Part shown: piece after piece, positions 1 to 9,008 of the stretch
Position numbering within the stretch: position 1 is the stretch's first letter
Layout: the number at the start of each line of letters is the position of its first letter
Assembly (NCBI RefSeq): GCF_900109095.1
Contig: NZ_FNYZ01000017.1
Location: forward strand, 60,328-124,327
DNA from: Sphingobium sp. AP50
GTDB lineage: Bacteria; Pseudomonadota; Alphaproteobacteria; Sphingomonadales; Sphingomonadaceae
Direction of reading: 5' to 3'
DNA: 64,000 bases
Notes under the pieces: model-generated
Told to the model about the DNA's origin: nothing
Databases searched by the model: none
Seen by the model: the letters and a program-made list of their open reading frames with translations, nothing else
Program-made: the position numbers and the translations under genes

Positions 1-102
1 CGAGAGCGGCCAGCCATGGTGGAACATGATGGGCTGGGCGTCTTTCGAACCCCAGTCCTTGAAGAAGATATCGACGCCGTCGTCGGTGGTCACGAAGCTC
101 AT
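1..102 (-). CDS. Alpha/beta hydrolase, non-heme chloroperoxidase type (N-terminal part only)
   Basis: Only the first 34 codons lie in the window; the gene runs off the left edge. The translation starts MSFVTTDDGVDIFFKDWG and reaches the HGWPLS motif, the oxyanion-hole loop typical of alpha/beta hydrolases of the chloroperoxidase/arylesterase group (family knowledge). The ATG is at 102-100. It lies 80 bp downstream of the isochorismatase-family gene on the same strand, so the two are probably co-transcribed. The catalytic Ser-Asp-His residues are outside the window, so the assignment rests on the N-terminal strand and the HGWPLS motif. Confidence 0.8.
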   Translation of the reverse strand, partial: MSFVTTDDGVDIFFKDWGSKDAQPIMFHHGWPLS

Positions 103-182
103 GGTGGCGGCCCTCGGGTTCAGAGTGGAAAGGAAAATGGGCCGGCGGCGGTGGGGAGGGGGTTGCCGCCGGCCCGGCGGCG

Positions 183-842
183 TCAGTGGCCGCCTTCGGA
201 GGCGCCGAACATGGTCTTGGCGTACTTGATGCCCAGGCCATAAGCGCCGCCCCAGACCTTCGCGATGCCGGTGGTCGAGTCGTAAGTTTCGGTGCGCGCC
301 CAGTCGCGCTGCAGTTCGAGCATATACTGGAGCGAGGTCATCGGCTTGGCGCCCAGCTGGATCATGCGCTGCACGGCGCGTTCATGGGCTTCTTCGCTGA
401 TGTCGCCACAGGCATCCGCGATGAAATAGGCGTCGAAACCCTGATCGATGGCGGAGGCGACCGGGCCGACGATGCAGACGCTGGTCCACAGGCCCGCAAA
501 GACGATCCTTTCCTTGCCGATCCGGTTGACTTCTTCGATCACGGCAGCATCTTCCCAGGTGTTCATCGACGTACGGTCGAGCAGCGGCTGGCCGGGGAAT
601 GCGTCGGTGATCTCGTCGAACATCGGGCCGGAGAAGCTCTTTTCCGCGACGGTCGTCAGGATGGTCGATACGCCGAACGACTTGGCGGCACGGCTGATGA
701 GGGCGGCGTTGTTACGCAGCAATTCGGGGGCGATCGACTTGGTCGCAAAGCTCATCTGCGACTGGAAATCGATCAGGATGAGGGTGTGGTCGGTCGGCGA
801 GATCAGGGACTTGCCAGGGGTCGGGGTGGCGGTGATCGTCAT
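183..842 (-). CDS. Isochorismatase-family cysteine hydrolase (YcaC-like)
   Basis: This is a 219-residue single-domain hydrolase. Visible residues are Asp25 in LILIDFQ and Cys123 in GLWTSVC, the nucleophile position of the family; Arg90 (LLDRTSMNTW) sits where these enzymes carry their basic residue. The C-terminal half (DAYFIADACGDISEEAHERA, then MTSLQYMLELQRDW) is typical of the YcaC subgroup, whose natural substrates are largely unknown. I chose the ATG at 842 because AAGGAG lies about 7 bases upstream; an in-frame ATG at 869 has no such site. The gene is followed on the same strand by the alpha/beta hydrolase. An 18-bp palindrome about 75 bp upstream may be its operator. Confidence 0.85.
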   Translation of the reverse strand: MTITATPTPGKSLISPTDHTLILIDFQSQMSFATKSIAPELLRNNAALISRAAKSFGVSTILTTVAEKSFSGPMFDEITDAFPGQPLLDRTSMNTWEDAAVIEEVNRIGKERIVFAGLWTSVCIVGPVASAIDQGFDAYFIADACGDISEEAHERAVQRMIQLGAKPMTSLQYMLELQRDWARTETYDSTTGIAKVWGGAYGLGIKYAKTMFGASEGGH

Positions 843-916
843 GGGTCGGCTCCTTGGGTGAGGCAGCATCTCGCTGCGGCAAGCATTGGATAGCTCGCAA
901 GTTTGATTTGAAATAC

Positions 917-934
917 TCGGATAAAATTATCCGA
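917..934. promoter_or_regulatory. Palindrome upstream of the isochorismatase gene (candidate operator)
   Basis: TCGGATAAAATTATCCGA has two perfect 8-bp arms around AA. It sits in an AT-rich patch 75 bp upstream of the hydrolase start, between that gene and the response regulator end. No dedicated regulator is adjacent, so the binding protein is unknown. Confidence 0.4.
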
Positions 935-1115
935 TATGTTACAATTATTAGAAATGTTGGATGGAGTGACAATCCGGCGATACATGTCTCGTCGCCGTCC
1001 CGCCTCCCGATATCCAACGCGCGCGATGATGGCTCCGGTGATGCCGAATGGTATTGGATCAAGCTGCGGCGATAGAGAGGATTACGACAAAAACGGTGTC
1101 GGAATGCGTCACGGT

Positions 1116-1832
1116 TCAGACCTCGAGGAGGCCCCGTTGGATCGCGATCGTGACGGCATGGGTGCGATCGCGGGCACCCAGTTTGGAGAAGATCGACTTC
1201 ATGTGCCCCTTCACCGTCTCTTCGGTGATATCGAGCTGTGATCCCGCCAGCTTGTTCGAATGCCCCGATGCGGCAAGCGACAGGATCGCGATCTCTCGAT
1301 CGGTCAGCGGATCTTCCAGCACATGCAGGGCGATAGCGGTCGCGACCGTCGCATCCAGATGCTTGCCGCCCAGATGCACGGATCGAATGGCGTCGAGAAG
1401 CTGTTTCCGCAGGCTGGCTTTGAGCAGATACCCCATCGCGCCAGACCTCAACGCTCTCAATGCCCGCCCGTCGCCCGAATAGGTCGTCAGCACGATGATG
1501 CGTGCATCCGGATGACTGGCCCGAATAGCCTGGATGGCCTCAAGACCGGAACCGTCCGCCATCTGAAGGTCCATAAGGACGATGTCGGGAAGCAGCCTTT
1601 CATAGGCTTCGACGGCTCGGAGACCATTGTCCGCCTCACCTACGATCTGCATGTCGGACTGGGTCGACAGCATTGCGCGAACGCCTTCCCTCAGCAGGGC
1701 ATGGTCGTCCACTACCAGAATCGAAATCGGCGACGCTGGGAGACGCATATCCAGACTGAGACTCGGATGCGGCTGCATAGCGCTAAATATGATGCCCGTG
1801 GCGAATATGTCCACGCACCTGTCTGCCGCCAT
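1116..1832 (-). CDS. NarL/FixJ-type response regulator (REC plus LuxR HTH)
   Basis: The receiver domain (about residues 35-150) shows the acidic pair in VVDDHALLREGV, the phospho-acceptor Asp in LLPDIVLMDLQM and the conserved Lys near GYLLKASLR. The C-terminal LuxR-type helix-turn-helix reads LTDREIAILSLAASGHSNK then ITEETVKGHMKSIFSKL. Length 238 residues with the ATG at 1832; in-frame ATGs at 1778 and 1748 would give the more usual 210-220 residues, and none has a strong ribosome site. The 1832 start lies 6 bp after the stop of the upstream M17-domain gene, which would fit translational coupling. No sensor kinase is in the window, so its signal is unknown. Confidence 0.9.
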   Translation of the reverse strand: MAADRCVDIFATGIIFSAMQPHPSLSLDMRLPASPISILVVDDHALLREGVRAMLSTQSDMQIVGEADNGLRAVEAYERLLPDIVLMDLQMADGSGLEAIQAIRASHPDARIIVLTTYSGDGRALRALRSGAMGYLLKASLRKQLLDAIRSVHLGGKHLDATVATAIALHVLEDPLTDREIAILSLAASGHSNKLAGSQLDITEETVKGHMKSIFSKLGARDRTHAVTIAIQRGLLEV

Positions 1833-1838
1833 GGTGAC

Positions 1839-2456
1839 CTATAGGTGCCATTGACCCAGCACCATTTTGAGTTCGTCGGCGACGACGTCAATGTGGGGTG
1901 TGCGGAGATCGAAGACCAAGTCCATGTGCTCAGGCTTCGTCTGATTTCCATACTCGTCGATGGCTTCCAAAGCCCCAGCCATCATTGCCGATGCCGCGTT
2001 CCCAACATCGTCGGGGGTCGTATCGGCAGTGAGGAGGTTTAAGAGGCACGCTGCAGAGCGGGTGTCGAGTTGAATTGCCGCCCGCATTGCAATGGCGACC
2101 AGACGGCCGAGCTTCGGGGCGTCGACATGATCGGCGTCCCCCATCCCAACGATCAGAAGGGCGCTTGATCGGACTGGCGATGGCGGGCTGGAGAGAATCA
2201 ATGTCTCACCGAAACGCCCATCGAACACACTGCCGGCACGCAAATGGGACAGGGTGCCGGACAGGGCTGCGTCGAGTTCGCAAGCGATGCCCCCGATCTG
2301 TGCCGCGCGAGATATTTCCGGCATGCCGACAATGAGCAGGTCAAACCGGTCACCGACCGGATCGACTGCGCCAGTTTGGAAATGCACGGAGCGATAGTTG
2401 CCCAGATTCTGTGCCGCGATGCCAGCCAATGCCTCAAGTTCTCCTATGTGCCGCAT
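1839..2456 (-). CDS. Stand-alone M17 leucyl-aminopeptidase N-terminal domain protein
   Basis: The 205-residue product resembles only the N-terminal macrodomain-like region of M17 aminopeptidases: a central block DAALSGTLSHLRAGSVFDGRFGETLIL, then ALLIVGMGDADHVDAPKLGRLVAIAMRAA. The C-terminal catalytic domain with its metal-binding residues (the NTDAEGRL-type region) is absent, and the gene ends at 1839 directly before the response regulator. Such single-domain relatives exist as separate proteins; their role is not established. The reading frame stays open upstream of the ATG at 2456 to a TGA near 2584, without another ATG, so the true start is uncertain. It lies downstream of the LysR gene on the same strand. 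Confidence 0.65.
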   Translation of the reverse strand: MRHIGELEALAGIAAQNLGNYRSVHFQTGAVDPVGDRFDLLIVGMPEISRAAQIGGIACELDAALSGTLSHLRAGSVFDGRFGETLILSSPPSPVRSSALLIVGMGDADHVDAPKLGRLVAIAMRAAIQLDTRSAACLLNLLTADTTPDDVGNAASAMMAGALEAIDEYGNQTKPEHMDLVFDLRTPHIDVVADELKMVLGQWHL

Positions 2457-2579
2457 ACGGCCGCTGGTCAGCCTATGGGCGGAGCAGCGTTCCGTCGCGG
2501 CCAGGACAAACAGCTTTTGTAGATTACTGCTGGATTCAACTGGCCGAGGATCACTGGCCCAGCCTTCCGAGTGCGAAAC

Positions 2580-3509
2580 TCATATGTCGCTCATTCCGTC
2601 TGGCTCGCGATCGTTCGTACCGAGCGCGACAAACTGATCGAGCAGCCAGGATGCGGCGGGGCCAGGTGGGGTGTCGCGACGCCAGATGCCGCTGAACCGA
2701 TAGGTACCGCCCGGATGATCCGGAATGGCAAGCTGGACCAAAGTGCCCGCCACCAGATCGGCTTCGATCATCGGCAACGGCATGTTGCCCCATCCGATTC
2801 CCTCCCGCAGCAGGGAATGCTTGGCGCCAAGATCGGCCAGACGCCAAGTTTTTGGGCTGCTCACCGAAAAGTCACGTCCCTCTGTGAAGCGCGACCGGTC
2901 GGTTAGGACTAGCTGGATGTGCTCGCGCGATGCTCCCGGCGCGATGGTGTCCATCCGGCCGAGCGGATGGTCGGGAGCAGCAACAGGCACCATCGAGACA
3001 AGCCCCGCCGCCCTGCTTTCAATTCCCAAGACACCAGCAGAAAGCGGGCCGGAGATGCCTATAACCGCAACTCGGTCCAGAACCATGGCGGTGACCGCGC
3101 CCAAGGCTTCTGCATGCAGGCGCAACTGCACGGTCGGAAACTCTCGCGAGAAGGCGCGCAGCACCTTCCCCAGCCGTTCGGCGGGCAGCATCACGTCGAC
3201 GGCAAGGTTGACCTCGGCCTCCAGGCCATCGAGTAGGCCCTTTGCCTTGGCACGTAAGCTATCGATGCCATCTGAGATCCCCCGAATTTCCGCCAGCATT
3301 GCGCGGCCGGCGACGGTCAGTTGCGGCTTCTTTGTCCCTTCGCGGTCAAAGAGCATCAGCCCCAACTGGGCCTCCAAGTTGGCAATGCCGTAGCTGATGA
3401 CCGACACTGCCCTGTTGAGCTTGCGACCCGCTGAGGCGAAGCTGCCTGTTTCGACGATCGTGAGAAAGATTTGTAACTGGTCAAATGTCGGCGTGCCGGG
3501 ATTATTCAT
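2580..3509 (-). CDS. LysR-family transcriptional regulator divergent from pirin gene
   Basis: The N-terminal winged helix-turn-helix (about residues 8-65 from the chosen start) reads FDQLQIFLTIVETGSFASAGRKLNRAVSVISYGIANLEAQLGLMLF, standard for LysR proteins; the rest is a periplasmic-binding-like co-inducer domain. I chose ATG 3509 (MNNPGTPTFDQ, 309 residues) because it fits the usual distance to the HTH; ATG 3539 is an alternative and neither has a strong ribosome site. The gene faces away from the pirin gene with about 120 bp between the starts, the classic LysR arrangement, so it probably controls the pirin gene and itself. Effector unknown. Confidence 0.88.
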   Translation of the reverse strand: MNNPGTPTFDQLQIFLTIVETGSFASAGRKLNRAVSVISYGIANLEAQLGLMLFDREGTKKPQLTVAGRAMLAEIRGISDGIDSLRAKAKGLLDGLEAEVNLAVDVMLPAERLGKVLRAFSREFPTVQLRLHAEALGAVTAMVLDRVAVIGISGPLSAGVLGIESRAAGLVSMVPVAAPDHPLGRMDTIAPGASREHIQLVLTDRSRFTEGRDFSVSSPKTWRLADLGAKHSLLREGIGWGNMPLPMIEADLVAGTLVQLAIPDHPGGTYRFSGIWRRDTPPGPAASWLLDQFVALGTNDREPDGMSDI

Positions 3510-3628
3510 TGTTCGACTTTCTGGAACGTTGCCATTCATTTTATCCCGCTGAATAGGAAAGTGTGCAAGCGCTAAACGGATTTCCAACAGGGCGGTCCCA
3601 TGGTGGACACACCGCCCGAAGGAGACAC

Positions 3629-4330
3629 ATGATGATCGAACTTCGTCCCTTTGACGGCCTTGGTGGCGCCAATCATGGCTGGCTCGATGCCAAGCATCAT
3701 TTCTCGTTTGCGGGCTATCACGATCCTGCCCGCGTGCACTGGGGCAATTTGCGGGTCTGGAACGATGATACCATCGCGCCGGGCACCGGCTTCCCGCCGC
3801 ATCCGCACCGCGACATGGAAATCATCACCTATGTTCGCGAGGGTGCGATCACCCATCAGGACAATCTGGGCAATCAGGGTCGCACCGAAGCGGGTGATGT
3901 GCAGGTCATGTCTGCGGGCACGGGCGTCAAGCATTCGGAATATAACCGCGAAGACGTGACGACGAAGATCTTCCAGATCTGGATTATCCCGACCCGCGAC
4001 GGTGAAGCGCCAAGCTGGGGTGCCCGTCCCTTCCCCAAGGGCGACCGTGCCGGCCATTTCGTGACGCTGGCGTCGGGTTATGAGAATGACAACGACGCAC
4101 TGCCGATCCGGACCGACGCCCGCGTGGTTGCCGCGACACTCAAGGCTGGTGAGAGCGCCGAGTATCCGATCGGAAAGGATCGCAAGGGCTATCTGGTGCC
4201 GGCAACCGGGGCGATCCAGATCGACGACGTTCGTGCCAATGCCCGTGACGGCGTGGCGATCCAGGATCTCGATGTGATCCGGGTGACCGCGATCGAGGAT
4301 AGCGAGATTGTTCTGGTCGACGCTGCCTGA
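3629..4330 (+). CDS. Pirin-family protein (cupin, quercetinase-like)
   Basis: The 233-residue bicupin carries the pirin metal site: His58 and His60 in FPPHPHRDME, His102 and Glu104 in GTGVKHSEYN. Bacterial pirins of this length (YhaK/YhhW type) can show quercetin 2,3-dioxygenase activity or act as redox-sensing partners; which applies here cannot be told. The start is the ATG at 3629, with AAGGAG 5-6 bases before it; an ATG at 3632 follows directly. The upstream LysR gene is divergent, and a GC-rich hairpin follows the stop by 8 bp, so this is probably a single-gene transcript. Confidence 0.92.
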   Translation: MMIELRPFDGLGGANHGWLDAKHHFSFAGYHDPARVHWGNLRVWNDDTIAPGTGFPPHPHRDMEIITYVREGAITHQDNLGNQGRTEAGDVQVMSAGTGVKHSEYNREDVTTKIFQIWIIPTRDGEAPSWGARPFPKGDRAGHFVTLASGYENDNDALPIRTDARVVAATLKAGESAEYPIGKDRKGYLVPATGAIQIDDVRANARDGVAIQDLDVIRVTAIEDSEIVLVDAA

Positions 4331-4338
4331 ATCAGTCT

Positions 4339-4361
4339 GGGGCGCGGCACTGCTGCGCCCC
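4339..4361 (+). terminator. Rho-independent terminator after the pirin gene
   Basis: A 7-bp GGGGCGC/GCGCCCC stem with a 9-nt loop lies 8 bp after the stop codon and is followed by the T-rich ATTCTCTTCG. Confidence 0.65.
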
Positions 4362-4627
4362 ATTCTCTTCGTTGCTCCGGTGTCGCCAGAGATTTTCTGA
4401 CTGGTCTCGGGTAACTGGGAAAGGCGGAGTTCGCTCCTGCCGACTGGCTCACTCAGACATCACGCCCCGTCAGCAACAATTAATAACGCTTTATGCCTGT
4501 ATTTTGCGACGAGCTCGCAATAACGATCCGCGAAACGGGTCAGCCCCGAATTTGAGGAGCGGGGCAATAGCTTGATTTCGTGACGATCCGTTCCGCTTCT
4601 CGGTATTCCCGTGCAGGGAGTTATCAG

Positions 4628-6696
4628 ATGAAGCTGTTCATTCCGTCGCTTGTCGTTTCTCGCATTTTCGCTGGGCAAGTTCATGCATAGGCGGAAAGTG
4701 ATGCAGGCAGCGATATCGTCGTAACCGCCCGAGCCCAGAAACTATATCGGGTGACGGATACCGAGATCGGGCGGGTCGATGCGGATCCGATGAATGTCCC
4801 GCAGTCATTCCAGGTCATCACCGCCGATTTGATCCAGGATCAAGGCGCGCGGGACATTACCGACCTCTATCGCAATGTCGCCGGTGTCAGTGAAAACCAA
4901 TATGCCACCGTCACCTATCGCGGCTTCCGACAGGACGGCATTTTCTACGATGGCCTGCGGGGTGACCCGTTCCAGAGCTTTTCCGTGCCGAGCCTGTTCG
5001 GCGTCGAGCGCGTGGAGTTTCTGAAAGGACCGATCGGCATGCTCTATGGCGCGAGCGCCCCGGGCGGCATGATCAACTATGTAACGAAGAAGCCATCGAA
5101 CCAGTTTCAGGCATCCTTCCGCGCGATCGCGGGCAATTACGACAGGCTCGGCGCATCGGGAGAGATTACCGGCCCGCTTGACCGCAAAGGCGTAATCGCC
5201 GCGCGCGTGGGGGGCTTTTACGAGACATACGACACGATCCAGCGCTTCACGAAGAAGGAGGCGACGATGCTGGACGGCGGCATCACGCTGCACCTCGCAC
5301 CCGATGCCAAGCTGGTCACGCAGGTCACGCACTTCCGCCAGAACCTGCCGGGCAACCGCCTGCGCGGCATTCCGACGACCTCCAGCGGCGAATTCCTCGC
5401 ACCGCGCGACTGGAACCACAATGAAGCGACCGACTTCACCAAACTCAATGGCACGGTCGTCCAGTCGCGCTTTGACGGCAAGCTGAGCGAAGCGGTTTCG
5501 TTATGCGGAGGGTCAGGATTTCCACGACCCCGGTCGGCCGGATCGACACGAATGCCGATGGCGTGGCGGACACGGTGTCGCGCGAGTTCCGCCGCCAGCA
5601 TCGCGATATCAAGGGGCTCACTTTCTCGGGCAATGCGACAGCCCGTTTTTCGACCGGTGCGATCGAGCACCGCGTGACCGCCGGCGGTGACTGGTATCGC
5701 CAGACTTTGTGGTCGTTGGGGCAGCGCACCCGCGTGGGTGTGGCGCCGGTATCATTCCTGAACCCGGTCTATGGCGTCAATCCGGTGTCCAGCTATGATC
5801 TGAGTGCTGGCCGCCGCGATCTCGCCGACACGACGGCACATCGCTATGGTATGTTCGTGCAGGAGCAGGCGACGCTGGGGCGCTTCATTCTGGTGGGCGG
5901 CCTTCGGCAGGACTGGTTCGACGATCGTGACGAGGGCGACCCCAAGACCTCCGGCAATCGCCTGAGCTGGCGCGTCGGCGGCATCGTAAAACCGATTGAT
6001 CCCGTGTCGCTTTACGTCAATTATTCGCAAAGCTTCGAGCCGCAGGATCCCGGCTCTCAAAGTGCGAGCGTCGGCGACCCCTTCGCGCCCATCGCCAACT
6101 GCCAGATCGAAGTCGGCGCAAAAGGCTCGCTGCTCGGCGGCCGGTTGCAGCCGACCGTTGCGCTCTACCGCATCGTGCAGAACAACATTCTCCAGGAAGA
6201 CCCCAATATTCCGCCGGTCGGCGGCTTCGACCAGCTTCGCCCGCTTGGCGAAGTGACGAGCAAGGGCGTCGAGTTCACGCTGGCTGCCGACGTGACGCCG
6301 GACTGGGTCGTTACCGCGAACTATGCCTATAACGACGCGCAAATCACGCAGGGCGTCCCCGGCGTCGTCATCGACAGTTCGTTCGGCACGCGCTTCCCCA
6401 ACGCCCCGCAACATCAGGCCGGGCTGTGGTCGCGCTATCAGTTTCCGCGCTGGGATTTGGGCCTGGCGCTTGGGGGGCATTATGTCTCGAAGCAGTCCGA
6501 TCGTCGCGGCAATCAGATCCCCGGCTACACCATTTTCGACGGCAGCATCACCAAGGGGCTGGGCTTCATGGACGTGATGCTGCGCGTTGAGAATATCTTC
6601 GACAAGACATACGCCCTGTCCGCGCTGGACGAGATTCGCGGTTCGTTCCTGGGAAGGCCGCGCAGCGTGTTCGTCGAACTGCGCAAGACGATCTGA
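4628..6696 (+). pseudogene. TonB-dependent siderophore receptor, broken by a stop codon and frameshift(s)
   Basis: Reading from ATG 4628 gives a signal peptide (MKLFIPSLVVSRIFAGQVHA), then an in-frame TAG at 4688-4690, then in the same frame AESDAGSDIVVTARAQK, the usual mature start and TonB-box-like region. A CAG to TAG change at the cleavage site would explain the stop. The plug domain continues (QSFQVITADLIQDQG, YRGFRQDGIFYDGL, VEFLKGPIGMLYG, PGGMINYVTKKP) to about 5490. Coding then shifts frame once or twice between about 5485 and 5540: a short RYAEGQDFHDPG stretch is in the third frame, and the barrel resumes in the first frame at RIDTNADGVADT and runs to 6696. The barrel end LRVENIFDKTY...GRPRSVFVELRKTI is intact. 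Siderophore receptors of the FhuA/FpvA type are the closest match. A downstream GTG/ATG start could give only a signal-less fragment, so the gene is very likely dead unless there are sequence errors. Confidence 0.85.
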
Positions 6697-7331
6697 TTGA
6701 AAGGTCGTGACTGGGTGATCTAAAATGCCTTGCTCCGACACTAGCAGGGAAGCTGACATGGTTCTGCAGTCGTACTACAAGCGTGGTGCCGAGACCGCCT
6801 TGTGCCGTTGAGGGATTAAAGGCTGGCCCCCGCTCGGATAGGCGATGACTTGTCATGGGACGTTCTTGCCGTTCAAAAGCGATGAGCCGAACGGCAGCTC
6901 TTGCCTGGAGCCGACATTCGGCGTCCACCTGAGCTGCATCGCAGAAAGAGGCTGGCCGTAAGGAGAGTGTCGGCTCCGAGCGGCTGGCACAGGGTAGCCG
7001 ATATTCTCGGCCACATGCTGGTGTTTCCTCACGCCCCTTCCAAGGCTTTCAGTGCGAAATTTCGACTGACAGGAGCGGACGTTCGTACATCATATCGCTC
7101 CGACGCTGCCCACTCCAAGCAGGCCGGTCGCCAGAGGGATATTGGCTTTTTATCGCAGTGAATGAGTGTCCTGTCCCTATTCGACAAGGCAATCCCCGCG
7201 ACCCGCTTGCAAACCAGCTTTTTATACCGGCGAATGCTCCGGCCCATCATATTGTTGGTGCGGTTAGGTCCGGCATAAACGGAACTGCCTGAGCGCTCAT
7301 TGGAGAAGCATCACGACGGGAAATAGCCGCC
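6697..7331. other. Intergenic region without a recognisable gene
   Basis: About 635 bp between the dead receptor gene and the end of the diguanylate cyclase gene. Open frames here are short, lack ribosome sites and show no family motif. I see no RNA gene or repeat. Confidence 0.5.
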
Positions 7332-8825
7332 TCATTGATGCACTGCAAAACCCCTATGCTGAGATGGAGCAGGTGCCTGGGTCCATATCTCGAAGCGATC
7401 CCGGCCGATATTCTTCGCCCGGTACAACGCCTCGTCCGCATACATCAGCGGCTTTTCGAGGGTGCTATCCATGTGCTCAACGTAAATGCCGATACTCACC
7501 GTCACCTGGACGGCTTCTCCATTCTCCAGCGTTGCGACCGTCGAACGCAACGTTCGATTGATCCGTTCGGCCACGCTGGCGGCATTGATCGAACAGCAAT
7601 CCGGCAAGACGACCGCAAACTCCTCACCGCCAATGCGGCCGACAACGTCTTTGGACCGGACAGCACCCTGCAAGATGGACGCAAAGACAGTAAGCACCTG
7701 ATCTCCTCCCTTGTGCCCATAACGATCATTGACGGATTTGAAATGATCGATGTCCAGCATCATGACGGCCGTTGGCTCACCCCTGCGCGCCGCCTTCCGG
7801 AGGGCGTCAGTGCCGGCTTCAATAAATGCGCGGCGACTATACAGGCCCGTCATGGCATCCCGATCCGCGAGCATGCGCAGCCTTTGGAGCAGTTCGTCCC
7901 GCGCCGCCGCCATGCTGCCCAAGACGATCGGGGTGAAGGCGACAAGGCTCACGCCCAGGCGTATGGAGATGAGATCCGCGCGCGAGGCAAAGTCAGCGCC
8001 TGACCACAATATACCCATGCGGCCCGCGAAGATTGTCCAGATCGCGAAGATGAAGCTGATACAGGCCGTAGAGAAGAGATTATAGGCAAGTCCACACCAG
8101 AGCAGGGCTGGCAAGGGAAACAGGCCTGCGCCTGGCCCGCCTATCGCTATGCTTGCAGCGACAGAAGCAACAAGAGCGATCAACGGCAGCGCGCTGCCAG
8201 CGCTGAATTGGTCAAGACGGTCGCGCATGGCTGAGAAAGTCCATGCCCTTGCCTCCGGCAATGTCAGCAGCAGGGGCAGGAAGGTGACATAATTGACCAG
8301 CTCCGTGACGGTCCAGAAAAGAAACCCCTCGCCACTCGTGCCACCGAACAGCAGCGGGTTGGCGACGATGCCGAACAGGCCCGCGACAAAGCTGCCCGCG
8401 AGGATGGCCTTTAGAATATGGAAGGTTGAGTTCTGCCCCTTCAATCTGCGATCCCGCTGTGAAACCGCACGCAGGAGCCTGTGCGCAGCTCCGATCGCCG
8501 CAAGATTTCCGCCATTGAGCGCCATGTTACGCGCGAGACTGGCGCCGGTTATCAAGTCCGCCATGACGAAGCCGATGGCGCATAGGATCCAGGCCGAAGA
8601 CGTGTTGAGTCTGGGAAAGCGCACAAGCATGCCCAGCATATAGGCGTTTGCGGGCCAGAAGGACGCCAGGCCAAGATGAGGCTGTGCCTTGATACCGATC
8701 AGGCAGACGGCAAACAGGCTGATGGCAAAGGCGGTGTCGATCCGTACATGTTCATAGGCACCATCGGCGTGGCGTGCAGCGCTCGCCAATTCTTCTCTCC
8801 CGTCATGTTTTCTCGATCCGATCAT
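7332..8825 (-). CDS. Membrane-bound diguanylate cyclase (MASE1-GGDEF)
   Basis: The 497-residue protein has an N-terminal membrane sensor domain of about eight segments (residues 30-310) with the MASE1-like FWPANAYMLGMLVRFP motif, then a GGDEF domain from about residue 320 (DRDAMTGLYSRRAF). The active-site signature is GGEEF at 399-403, an accepted active variant. An RSKD sequence at 390-393, five residues before it, is the RxxD inhibitory I-site, so product inhibition by cyclic di-GMP is expected. It should make cyclic di-GMP from two GTP at the inner membrane. No EAL or HD-GYP partner lies nearby. The gene stands alone; its signal is unknown. Confidence 0.93.
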   Translation of the reverse strand: MIGSRKHDGREELASAARHADGAYEHVRIDTAFAISLFAVCLIGIKAQPHLGLASFWPANAYMLGMLVRFPRLNTSSAWILCAIGFVMADLITGASLARNMALNGGNLAAIGAAHRLLRAVSQRDRRLKGQNSTFHILKAILAGSFVAGLFGIVANPLLFGGTSGEGFLFWTVTELVNYVTFLPLLLTLPEARAWTFSAMRDRLDQFSAGSALPLIALVASVAASIAIGGPGAGLFPLPALLWCGLAYNLFSTACISFIFAIWTIFAGRMGILWSGADFASRADLISIRLGVSLVAFTPIVLGSMAAARDELLQRLRMLADRDAMTGLYSRRAFIEAGTDALRKAARRGEPTAVMMLDIDHFKSVNDRYGHKGGDQVLTVFASILQGAVRSKDVVGRIGGEEFAVVLPDCCSINAASVAERINRTLRSTVATLENGEAVQVTVSIGIYVEHMDSTLEKPLMYADEALYRAKNIGRDRFEIWTQAPAPSQHRGFAVHQ

Positions 8826-8894
8826 AATGAATGTCCGTTAACGAAATGGTTCCTGCTGGAGCGATTTTGGCGCTGTGGCCCAGAGAAAGGGTTT

Positions 8895-8922
8895 GGGGGG
8901 CAGACAGCAATGTCCGCCCCCC
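8895..8922 (-). terminator. GC-rich hairpin downstream of the metal-efflux operon
   Basis: GGGGGGCAGACA (8895-8906) pairs with TGTCCGCCCCCC (8911-8922) with one mismatch and a 4-nt loop. It lies 87 bp after the czcA-type stop codon and upstream of the diguanylate cyclase gene; on the minus strand it is followed by AAACCCTTT, not a clear T-run. Confidence 0.45.
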
Positions 8923-9008
8923 GACACGATCAAGCCCTGTCGCCTCCATCGCGGCAAAGGCTGAAGTGGCGCGGCCCCTCAGGCGGTTTCCGGCGTGGTC
9001 ATCTCCGG

